Source of the DNA: a virus
IMG/VR virus record: IMGVR_UViG_3300031840_000439
Location: 1-44,479 of that record
Direction: 5' to 3' (one strand)
DNA: 44,479 nucleotides
Position numbers and translations under genes: made by a program. This document shows positions 37,677 to 44,183 of this stretch, in pieces (within the stretch, counting starts at the first letter, position 1; every line of letters starts with the position of its first letter). A model generated the notes under the pieces. The model ran no database searches, was not told the DNA's origin, and was given only the letters and a program-made list of their open reading frames with translations.

Positions 37677-38216
37677 TCACATCAACCAGGACACCAAACT
37701 CCATCTCTCACCCTTTGTGACAGGTTTTACTTCATGAGGAAACATGAAGTTGGATGGAAATATAATACCAGAACCAGCCTTAGTTTCATAGGTAGTATCA
37801 GCAACAATAAATTCACCACCTTCGTAATCATCATTTATAAACAACAAAACTGTGACCTGTGGATATCCATATCGTTGGCCATGAGAATGATGAATATTAT
37901 CATGATGAAGAGACATGAAACCACCGACTCCATATCTATTAATACGAAAATCAGTATGATGAATACATGAAAACCTTTCATGCTCTAACGCATACAGTCG
38001 CATGATTTCCAGAACAGAATCTTTTATTCTAGGGTATGGACGATTTAAATCACTCATCCAAACCTCATCCATCACGACTCTGTTTTGACTATTTGAGTTT
38101 ACACCGTCATCATTGGAGTATGTTGATTCTTTCCAACTCCAAGGATATCTTAAAATCTCTTCACATAAATCAGCAGGTATTACGTTCTCATAATACCCAA
38201 TCCACTTATTCAACAT
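37677..38216 (-). CDS. Fe(II)/2-oxoglutarate oxygenase, prolyl-4-hydroxylase-like (4 of 4)
   Basis: The 179-residue protein has a complete P4H-type core: YGVGGFMSLHHDNIHHSHGQ (HxD ligands), VTVLLFINDDYEGGEFIVAD, SGIIFPSNFMFPHEVKPV (distal His) and KGERWSLVSWL (2-oxoglutarate Arg). It could hydroxylate a protein or other phage or host target. It lies among late structural genes, unlike the other three, so a virion protein such as the adjacent fibre is a possible substrate; this is inference. Confidence 0.88.
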   Translation of the reverse strand: MLNKWIGYYENVIPADLCEEILRYPWSWKESTYSNDDGVNSNSQNRVVMDEVWMSDLNRPYPRIKDSVLEIMRLYALEHERFSCIHHTDFRINRYGVGGFMSLHHDNIHHSHGQRYGYPQVTVLLFINDDYEGGEFIVADTTYETKAGSGIIFPSNFMFPHEVKPVTKGERWSLVSWLM

Positions 38217-38386
38217 TATTTCTTATCTTTAAATTTGGAAAAAGTTTCAACCTTCTTCTTTGTTTTCTTCTTCTTGTTTACCTGAGCATATAAACGACGA
38301 TAATCTGGAATATCACCCAAGTCTGCAACAGGAAAAATATGTCCAGCAGAAGGACCGACACCTACATATTCTTTAAAACGTTTCAT
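38216..38386 (-). CDS. Small basic protein with capsid-targeting-like N-terminus
   Basis: The 56-residue protein reads MKRFKEYVGVGPSAGHIFPV, then ADLGDIPDYRRLYAQV and a Lys-rich end (NKKKKTKKKVETFSKFKDKK). The MKxFKxF/Y start matches those of the genes at 38405 and 40104 and the T4 internal proteins. A short basic protein with this start would suit packaging with DNA in the head. ATG 38386 is chosen over 38401 for this shared start. Confidence 0.62.
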   Translation of the reverse strand: MKRFKEYVGVGPSAGHIFPVADLGDIPDYRRLYAQVNKKKKTKKKVETFSKFKDKK

Positions 38387-38404
38387 TCTACTCTCCGACA
38401 CCTG

Positions 38405-38857
38405 TTATGGTAACTTTTTTCTCAGGATTCCAAGAGTTTTGAATCCGTCTTCTTTGGCTAAAATTGAATCATAACCACACAATTCTAAGAACGTAGCAAA
38501 ATCTTTACTGTCATACCAAAACTTATCAACTGTTTGAACTTTATCTCCAAAAGTTTTTTTCAATCTCATATAAACTGGTTTCAATTTTTCTAAATCTGTG
38601 CTTTTAGACCTTTGTTTCATAATCAAGTTTAACAGTTCTGTTATTTTCATTCTCTTTTCTGAATTTCCTACATCAAAGGTATTAGTAGGATTATAATCAA
38701 TTGAATCTACTTTTGCATTTTTACGGTAATAGGCATAACCATCTGCGACCTTTTTATCGTATGAGAACCAAACTATTGGCTTCTTACCATAAAGAGTATC
38801 ATCCTTATCAAATCCTCTATACAATTTTTTTTCATAAAATTGTTTAAAGCGTTTCAT
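38405..38857 (-). CDS. Putative ADP-ribosyltransferase-like protein with capsid-targeting-like N-terminus
   Basis: The 150-residue protein starts MKRFKQFYEKK and then KLYRGFDKDDTLYGKKPIVW with FSYDKKVADGYAYYRK. The order LYRG (Arg), WFS...A..YA (Ser region) and a late LCGYDSILAKED (Gly-Tyr-Asp and Glu) resembles ADP-ribosyltransferase-fold toxins. T4 packages the ADP-ribosyltransferase Alt in its head and injects it. The call is from motif order only; the catalytic Glu is not certain. A structural role is the alternative. Confidence 0.5.
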   Translation of the reverse strand: MKRFKQFYEKKLYRGFDKDDTLYGKKPIVWFSYDKKVADGYAYYRKNAKVDSIDYNPTNTFDVGNSEKRMKITELLNLIMKQRSKSTDLEKLKPVYMRLKKTFGDKVQTVDKFWYDSKDFATFLELCGYDSILAKEDGFKTLGILRKKLP

Positions 38858-39117
38858 TATCGTGCTCTTTTTGCTCTCATCGCTTCTAAACGTTCACGAT
38901 GTTGTTTGTATGCTTTGGTTCTACCGTCAATAAGAGCCATCTTTTTCTTTTTCTTTTTGGGGTCAACACCGGGCTCTCCACTACCAGGATAATCAGGATG
39001 GTCCACACCTAGTCCAGCGATAGCACCACCACCGGCAGCATTGGCAGGAGCGTCTTCTTCGATTTCCTGTCCTGTGTAGACATTTACCTCTTTCCAGATT
39101 TGTTTAATTGTTTTCAT
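38857..39117 (-). CDS. Small virion-associated-type protein with NAxGGGxIAGLGV motif
   Basis: The 86-residue protein has a helical start (MKTIKQIWKEV), the segment APANAAGGGAIAGLGVDHPD typical of marine T4-like phage virion proteins, a Lys-rich linker and a C-terminal DGRTKAYKQHRERLEAMRAK. The last module recurs near the N-terminus of the protein at 42663 with 21 identical bases. The stop overlaps the ATG of the ART-like gene. Confidence 0.7.
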   Translation of the reverse strand: MKTIKQIWKEVNVYTGQEIEEDAPANAAGGGAIAGLGVDHPDYPGSGEPGVDPKKKKKKMALIDGRTKAYKQHRERLEAMRAKRAR

Positions 39118-39746
39118 TGTTCCAAATCCTCTAATCCTACATAGATTTTTTCTTGTGACTTTAAATGTATAACAGGAAAAATTTCAACACCCAACACGGT
39201 ATCCACTGGTGCCTCATCGTCATACACGACAACTTTGTCACCCTCCTTTGCAGTTAACTCTTCTTCTTCTGTGTTTAGAATGTCATTCGTTAAAGTGTAT
39301 TCACCTTTGGGAAGAACTTCACCAAAACCAACAACCTGTTCAGATATGTTGTTATCTACTTCGTAACCTTCCTCTGCTAAATACTTTATAAATTGTTTTT
39401 CAAAAATATCTGGGTCATCCACAGATTCTTTGAACGTGTCTTTGAGAAGAAATAGGGCAGCAGCATAGGTTCCCAACTTAGTTCTGAGACCAGGAACTTT
39501 TGCAAAAATTCTTTTGATGTTAAACACAAGTTTATGAAGAACAGTATATGCAGCCTTCTCCTCACTTGTCGAAAGAGGTTTAGGTCTTGTTCTTTGAACT
39601 ATGCCTACTCTTTTCGGTTCTGTGACCATCACACGATGGCCGTTTTCATCTATAATACCCAACCGATAGGCATCAGTTTTCTCAAATGGTGTAACCAATA
39701 GTTTTATAAAACGATATGTTACAAATAAGTCTATCGCTCTACCCAT
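39114..39746 (-). CDS. Conserved marine T4-like phage protein, unknown
   Basis: The 210-residue protein begins MGRAIDLFVTYRFIKLLVTP and has STSEEKAAYTVLHKLVFNIK then GTYAAALFLLKDTF, a pattern conserved in marine T4-like phages. A C-terminal part with EGDKVVVYDDEAPVDTV may be a small beta domain. It lies with other virion-type genes and overlaps both neighbours by a few bases. Probably structural or assembly; not proven. Confidence 0.75.
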   Translation of the reverse strand: MGRAIDLFVTYRFIKLLVTPFEKTDAYRLGIIDENGHRVMVTEPKRVGIVQRTRPKPLSTSEEKAAYTVLHKLVFNIKRIFAKVPGLRTKLGTYAAALFLLKDTFKESVDDPDIFEKQFIKYLAEEGYEVDNNISEQVVGFGEVLPKGEYTLTNDILNTEEEELTAKEGDKVVVYDDEAPVDTVLGVEIFPVIHLKSQEKIYVGLEDLEQ

Positions 39747-40104
39747 TTAATCTCTCCAGTGTCTCTGACACATAATTATCCTTAGAAACATTTATCTCAT
39801 CCTCTCTAGCCACGTTCAGGAACACTAAGAAGGATTTCAATGCACTCCAATATTCAGGCTGAATCTTAAATAGAAGCAGAGTAACAGATGCATCTGGTCC
39901 AAATAGATTGTTAATCACAATTATGTGATTTAGTAACAATCTCTCTTTAAGAACGCCAGTTTCATGATACTTTTTAAGTAGTCTCTTGATATACTTAAAA
40001 CGTTTCATGTCATCATGAAATTCATCTTCACTTTCACAGTGCGGATTGTCATAATGTTTAATCGCAAACATATTGACATTTGCACTCGTTATTTTCTCAT
40101 ACAT
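39739..40104 (-). CDS. Conserved marine phage protein, unknown
   Basis: The 121-residue protein carries EDEFHDDMKRFKYIKRLLKK and then LKERLLLNHIIVINNLFGPD and LLLFKIQPEYWSALKSFLVF, a well-conserved helical pattern in marine T4-like phages. No catalytic motif seen. It keeps the same neighbours in my memory of related genomes, which suggests a virion-assembly role. It overlaps both neighbours. Confidence 0.78.
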   Translation of the reverse strand: MYEKITSANVNMFAIKHYDNPHCESEDEFHDDMKRFKYIKRLLKKYHETGVLKERLLLNHIIVINNLFGPDASVTLLLFKIQPEYWSALKSFLVFLNVAREDEINVSKDNYVSETLERLNG

Positions 40105-40529
40105 TAGCTAATACGAGCACGGATCCTACATTGATTAGTCTCTGTCATTTCATAATTAACGTTTAGACTTAGACCGCCTTCAATGTTGTTACTGATTCCA
40201 TCATCCTGTAAAAATTCATCATGTGGTGTATCCACATCTTTACCAAATCTACCACCAAAAAGTGTAAGGGGCAAACTAAAGTCACCACTCATTTCATTCA
40301 TTGGTGGATATTTGTCAAAGGTCAAACCAATCTTCATCAAAGAATTACGCATCAACTCAAGTCTGTGATAAGGGTCGAATTGGTCATCTTCGAAGATTCT
40401 TCCAACAACAGCGTTGAGTTTTTTAATAACCTCATCATTGAGATATCCGTTTGAAGGATTTCTACCATAAGTAGGTTCATTAGGAATTTCAGGTTGGCCC
40501 TCAACAATAAATTTTTTAAACGGTTTCAT
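40104..40529 (-). CDS. Protein with capsid-targeting-like N-terminus and prohead-protease-type site
   Basis: The 141-residue protein begins MKPFKKFIVEGQPEIPNEPT. T4 internal head proteins begin similarly, and the T4 prohead protease cuts after (L/I)xE, here IVE before Gly. The rest includes RLELMRNSLMKIGLTFDKYP and SLPLTLFGGRFGKDVD, conserved-looking and not basic. ATG 40529 is preferred over 40544. It overlaps the upstream gene by 14 bases. Confidence 0.65.
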   Translation of the reverse strand: MKPFKKFIVEGQPEIPNEPTYGRNPSNGYLNDEVIKKLNAVVGRIFEDDQFDPYHRLELMRNSLMKIGLTFDKYPPMNEMSGDFSLPLTLFGGRFGKDVDTPHDEFLQDDGISNNIEGGLSLNVNYEMTETNQCRIRARIS

Positions 40530-40725
40530 TTTTTTCTCCATCAACTGGGATACTTTCTCTAATCTGTTCTTCTAGAAACATTGGTTCAACTTTTTCTGTT
40601 TTATGATTAACAATAAATACCTTTCCAGTATTCTCATCATTAACAACAGTCCTGTCACCGTGTGCCAAGAGTGTTTCATTATCACTACCAGATTGTATTT
40701 TATTAATTTCTTGTAAAGTTTGCAT
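40516..40725 (-). CDS. Small acidic protein, unknown
   Basis: The 69-residue protein (MQTLQEINKIQSGSDNETLL) is polar, with LAHGDRTVVNDENTGKVFIV as the only strand-like segment. It is the first gene of the 40725-37677 late block: a perfect late promoter lies 20 bases upstream and AGAGGGA precedes the ATG. No family recognised. Confidence 0.65.
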   Translation of the reverse strand: MQTLQEINKIQSGSDNETLLAHGDRTVVNDENTGKVFIVNHKTEKVEPMFLEEQIRESIPVDGEKNETV

Positions 40726-40745
40726 AACTGTCCCTCTTTAGATAC

Positions 40746-40753
40746 TATTTATA
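40746..40753 (-). promoter_or_regulatory. T4-type late promoter (TATAAATA) for the 40725-37677 block
   Basis: The minus strand reads TATAAATA just downstream of the terminator at 40772-40801. Transcription from about 40739 would cover the AGAGGGA ribosome site. The terminator-promoter pair divides two late units. Confidence 0.8.
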
Positions 40754-40771
40754 ATAACCAAAAATAAACAT

Positions 40772-40801
40772 AAAAAAAGGAGAGGAGCAAAACCCCTCTC
40801 C
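40772..40801 (-). terminator. Rho-independent terminator after the 40837-41313 gene
   Basis: Minus strand GGAGAGG (40795-40801) pairs with CCTCTCC (40779-40785), extended by an inner G-C, with a short T-rich loop and then seven T (40772-40778). Confidence 0.9.
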
Positions 40802-40836
40802 TTCCCGAGACATTACTGACTAATCAGTATTACCTA

Positions 40837-41313
40837 TTAGGCAACATCGATAAGGTCAGCAGGAATGTCAGCACCAACATCAGCAAAACCGATGATAGCC
40901 CAATGAGCACCCGTCCACATCAACATGGCGGTGTCGCCGTCGTCAACGAAGTTGAGGTCAGCATAACCCAGACGGTCAGCAGGTGTGCAAACTGTAGCAC
41001 CACCATCCGTATCGTGGATGATGATCTTGATCTGGCCCTGAACGGTGCCGTCAGCAAGAGTCGTGGCATTCGAGCCAGCAGTCTGAAGCAGAGTGACAGC
41101 AGTCGCAACCGAAATCGCAGTCTGTGTGCCATCAGAGATATCTTCAATCGAGTTAGAGAACCCAATGAAGGAAGGAAGGTTATTGATGAAGTTCGTCACC
41201 GAAACCTTTTTGTTGATAGGCGTACCTGTCGGATCGTCAACAACGTGAAGCAAATCCGCACCAGCAACACCAGTGGAAAGATCGGTCAAAGCCGTAATTT
41301 TCTTGTCAGCCAT
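40837..41313 (-). CDS. Structural/fibre-associated protein
   Basis: The 158-residue protein begins MADKKITALTDLSTGVAGAD then LLHVVDDPTGTPINKKVSVT, a start shared by many marine phage fibre and appendage proteins. A beta-rich C-terminal domain follows with GQIKIIIHDTDGGATVCTPA and MLMWTGAHWAIIGF. AGGAGC precedes the ATG and a strong terminator follows, so it is probably highly expressed. Likely a virion decoration or fibre part. Confidence 0.75.
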   Translation of the reverse strand: MADKKITALTDLSTGVAGADLLHVVDDPTGTPINKKVSVTNFINNLPSFIGFSNSIEDISDGTQTAISVATAVTLLQTAGSNATTLADGTVQGQIKIIIHDTDGGATVCTPADRLGYADLNFVDDGDTAMLMWTGAHWAIIGFADVGADIPADLIDVA

Positions 41314-41383
41314 TTTTTTAGCTCCTTATTTAAACCCCTTGCCAAATTGCATTTAGAGGAATGTTACTGAAGGTATGAACGCA

Positions 41384-41596
41384 TCATCCTTCATCACTTG
41401 AGACAGAAGATTCTGGCTCATCATCACTAATTCTTTGTAGAAAATCATCACACTGCTGTACTGCACCTGTAAGTGCATTCTGCAATGCGACGGTTTCCAA
41501 TTTTTGTTTTTCTAGTTCCATCAATTTTCCTTGAACTGTATTCAAATCAACCATCAACGCATCTCTGCGTTGCATAATATCGTCTTTTGTTAGCAT
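41384..41596 (-). CDS. Small coiled-coil protein, unknown
   Basis: The 70-residue protein (MLTKDDIMQRRDALMVDLNT) is a coiled coil, VQGKLMELEKQKLETVALQN, with an acidic serine-rich tail (DEPESSVSSDEG). Similar small proteins sit among virion genes of marine T4-like phages. GAGGTG precedes the ATG, and two late motifs lie upstream. Confidence 0.72.
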   Translation of the reverse strand: MLTKDDIMQRRDALMVDLNTVQGKLMELEKQKLETVALQNALTGAVQQCDDFLQRISDDEPESSVSSDEG

Positions 41597-41609
41597 GTAT
41601 TCACCTCAC

Positions 41610-41647
41610 TATTTATAAAAAACAACTAATATTTACATTTATTTATA
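41610..41647 (-). promoter_or_regulatory. Two T4-type late promoter motifs (TATAAATA) 30 bases apart
   Basis: The minus strand has TATAAATA at 41640-41647 and again at 41610-41617. The distal one gives a normal leader with the GAGGTG site. The proximal one is so close to ATG 41596 that its transcript would lack that site, so the distal one is the more likely functional element. Confidence 0.75.
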
Positions 41648-41655
41648 AAACTTTT

Positions 41656-42633
41656 TTAAGACGCAGCAACTGTTACTCCATTCAGTACGGAAGCAGAACC
41701 TGTCGAGGAACCAGCCTGACTGTACACAGCGATGTCACTGGTGTAATCTTCAGCAAGAACACCTTCGTTTGCATTTGTAGAAGACCCATCAGTTCCGTTA
41801 AGAATGATTTTGTCCTCACCTTGATCATCACTTGCACCGTCTTCCAACAGACCAACATAAACCTCAGAGTCACCACCCGTAAATGTCAGGTCAGTGATAT
41901 CAGCCGTTCCTGTCGCACCAGCAATTGTGAAGTTCACTGCTTCCATGTGAATTTCATCACCAGCGTTAGCAGCGGTATCCTGTACCAGTTTGTCGCCAGG
42001 TACATCTCTTGCACCCTCTTCGAGCATAAGTCCAAGCATTGAACCACCGTCCTCTTCAGCGATATCTGCTGTACCGTTAAACACGATTGCAGCTTGTCCC
42101 TCTGGCGCAGTATCACCAACACCGGCACCATTGAACGCAAGGAAACCAGCTGCAGCATTAGTCTGAACTGTTCCTCTAAAGGTGATTTGGTTAGTACCAG
42201 TGCCAGAGTAATATTGACATGCAACTGTGCTGTCCTCAACCATATCTGTTACACCCAAACGAGACAGTAGAATGTATGCCTTATTGGTGACAGTCTGGTT
42301 AGCAGACCATGCAGCAGATGTAACATCAACCGCTTCGTCAAATGTAATCGTAATATCGAATGTTCCTGTATCTGCAACCTCACCCTCGGTAAACCCGATA
42401 GAGATTGGCGTGGCAGAACCAAAAACATCAGCCAGATTTCGAATGCAAACTAGAACTTCTGGTTGTGCATTTGCATTATCATTGCCAGAGTTGGCATGGC
42501 CAGGCGAAAGGGCCCAACCCCCAGATGTGGCAATGGCGTCTTGTCGTGCACCGGATGATCCTTGAGCATTTGAATCAATTGGTAGGAACTTGGGACGACT
42601 TTCTGCCGTTGTGCTCTTTCCCCATAAACCCAT
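41656..42633 (-). CDS. Virion structural protein, beta-rich
   Basis: The 325-residue protein starts MGLWGKSTTAESRPKFLPID, a pattern shared by marine T4-like structural proteins, and continues with immunoglobulin-like strands (GTFDITITFDEAVDVTSAAW). The C-terminal part has IILNGTDGSSTNANEGVLAE, matching IILNGTDGSSSNA near the end of the fibre-like protein at 35773. AGGAG precedes the ATG. It could be a head decoration or neck protein. Confidence 0.75.
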   Translation of the reverse strand: MGLWGKSTTAESRPKFLPIDSNAQGSSGARQDAIATSGGWALSPGHANSGNDNANAQPEVLVCIRNLADVFGSATPISIGFTEGEVADTGTFDITITFDEAVDVTSAAWSANQTVTNKAYILLSRLGVTDMVEDSTVACQYYSGTGTNQITFRGTVQTNAAAGFLAFNGAGVGDTAPEGQAAIVFNGTADIAEEDGGSMLGLMLEEGARDVPGDKLVQDTAANAGDEIHMEAVNFTIAGATGTADITDLTFTGGDSEVYVGLLEDGASDDQGEDKIILNGTDGSSTNANEGVLAEDYTSDIAVYSQAGSSTGSASVLNGVTVAAS

Positions 42634-42654
42634 TTTATTTCTCCTGTTTATCTC

Positions 42655-42662
42655 TATTTATG
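42655..42662 (-). promoter_or_regulatory. Late promoter-like motif CATAAATA
   Basis: Minus strand CATAAATA, one mismatch from the T4 late element, 21 bases ahead of ATG 42633. A start near 42648 would include the AGGAG ribosome site. Spacing matches the perfect late motif at 40746. Confidence 0.55.
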
Positions 42663-43769
42663 TTATTTAGAATCTGTAGATGGTTTCAGATTGATAACAT
42701 CAGAAGTTTTTCCTGTCATCGTCTTACCACCCTTTCCAGTGTCTTTGTTTTCAGTCCTTCTCTTGTCACCTTCGGCAACTCTTCTACGCATACCTTCTTT
42801 TGTGACATACTCTTCCAACTCATCACCAGCTTTTCCCCACACTTTTGCAAGTGCTTCTCTCATGGACTCAACTTTGAAGTTCTGAAAATCTGTGACATCT
42901 TGGCCAGGGGTGATAGACTGAGTGTGTTTACGATACTCATCTGTACCCATCTCATAAGATTCTTCAAACTCTTCACCAGTTTGTGCAGCCTTTTTAACTC
43001 TGGCCCCAACTTTACTTGCTGTATCTTTTACCTTTTTCCCTACACTAATTGCTTTGGAAACTCCTGTCTTATCCATCACTTTTTGTCCTGCTTTTTTCGC
43101 AACAGATTTAGCGGCACGTCCAACAGCTTTAGCACCAGCTTTTGCCAGGTTACCAACTACATCTTCTTTTACTTTATCTTTTTTTTTATGATTGTGATGC
43201 ATTTCAGAATGTGTCACTTTGAGTTCATTGATAGCAACACCTTTTTCAAGACCATGCTCAAACATCACATCATACCAACCAATGTTTCCTTCTTCATCAG
43301 GTTCATCGTGCATTGTAGGGATACACTCGCCATTGCCCCATTCTTCATGCACAACATTCTTTGCACAAAGATGCTGAGAGTTTGCGGCATTCGGTGAATC
43401 TTCTAATCCCTCTTCTTGATCTCCTTTCCAGTTTTTATCAATGTAGTTATAAAATTCTTTTTCCTTGTCTCCCTTCAATTCTGCTGGAGAGCTCACACCA
43501 AATTTTTTCATAGCATCATTAAAGAATTTTTTGTATTCCTCTTTACCGCCAGACTTAGCCGAATCGGCATGAGGATCATCATCTTCATTCTGTATAGATT
43601 TCTTAATACCTTCTTTACGAAGACGTGCCGCTTCTAATCTTGCACGATGTTCTTTGTATGCTTTGGTTCTACCATCCATACGAAAATCTTCTTCAATAGC
43701 AGCCTCTTTCCAAATCTCCAAAACAGATTCTTCAAGGCTGCCTTGTTTTGTATTTAAATATTTATCCAC
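42663..43769 (-). CDS. Modular virion-type protein
   Basis: The 368-residue protein (GTG start after AGGAG) looks like a chain of modules: a helical start (LEESVLEIWKEAAIEED), DGRTKAYKEHRARLEAARLR (32-51, shared with 38857), EEYKKFFNDAMKKFGVSSPA, a His/Cys-rich EEWGNGECIPTMHDEP and YDVMFEHGLEKGV, a basic Ala/Lys stretch, and SMREALAKVWGKAGDELEEY. The MREAL element recurs at the start of the next upstream protein. Marine T4-like phages carry such mosaic proteins near head genes. Function unknown. Confidence 0.72.
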   Translation of the reverse strand: MDKYLNTKQGSLEESVLEIWKEAAIEEDFRMDGRTKAYKEHRARLEAARLRKEGIKKSIQNEDDDPHADSAKSGGKEEYKKFFNDAMKKFGVSSPAELKGDKEKEFYNYIDKNWKGDQEEGLEDSPNAANSQHLCAKNVVHEEWGNGECIPTMHDEPDEEGNIGWYDVMFEHGLEKGVAINELKVTHSEMHHNHKKKDKVKEDVVGNLAKAGAKAVGRAAKSVAKKAGQKVMDKTGVSKAISVGKKVKDTASKVGARVKKAAQTGEEFEESYEMGTDEYRKHTQSITPGQDVTDFQNFKVESMREALAKVWGKAGDELEEYVTKEGMRRRVAEGDKRRTENKDTGKGGKTMTGKTSDVINLKPSTDSK

Positions 43770-43780
43770 AATCTGTTCTC

Positions 43781-44179
43781 CTATTTTTTCTGTATCATCT
43801 TAAATGCTAGATTAGCAAGTTTGGTGATGGGTAAATTCTCCATCCTCTTCTTGTTTGCATCATTTACCTTGTCATAGATTTGCGAAATAGCAGATGCTGT
43901 AAACATATCAACTAAAACACCATCAATCTTCATTGCTTGTTTCTCGGAAGCAATCTTTTTTACTTTATCAATAACACTCTCATCAAGTTCAGTTTCTTCT
44001 GCTTGAACATAACCTTTCTTCTTGTACTTCGGCCAATCCTTTTCATCAATTTTAATTACCTCTTGAGTTTTTGGATCAGCCACTAAAATCTTCTTTTCAT
44101 CAAGTTCAACTTCTTCTTTGATTTTATAAGAAGATACTTCTTGCAGAGCCTCTCTCATTGTTTTTTTATACATTGTCAT
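43781..44179 (-). CDS. Conserved virion-type protein with MREAL start
   Basis: The 132-residue protein begins MTMYKKTMREALQEVSSYKI, has an acidic, Lys-rich middle (EEVELDEKKILVADPKTQEV) and a conserved C-terminal domain, DGVLVDMFTASAISQIYDKV then LPITKLANLAFKMI. The same C-terminal pattern recurs in marine T4-like phages. ATG 44173 is an alternative start. Function unknown. Confidence 0.72.
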   Translation of the reverse strand: MTMYKKTMREALQEVSSYKIKEEVELDEKKILVADPKTQEVIKIDEKDWPKYKKKGYVQAEETELDESVIDKVKKIASEKQAMKIDGVLVDMFTASAISQIYDKVNDANKKRMENLPITKLANLAFKMIQKK

Positions 44180-44183
44180 GAGT

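Noticed and set aside
41327-41334. TTTAAATA on the minus strand ahead of the 41313 start
   Set aside because: It is so close to the ATG that the transcript would lose the AGGAGC ribosome site.
42405-43397. 330-residue open frame on the plus strand
   Set aside because: It spans two minus-strand genes, reads as Phe/Ser/Cys/His-rich antisense sequence and shows no domain.
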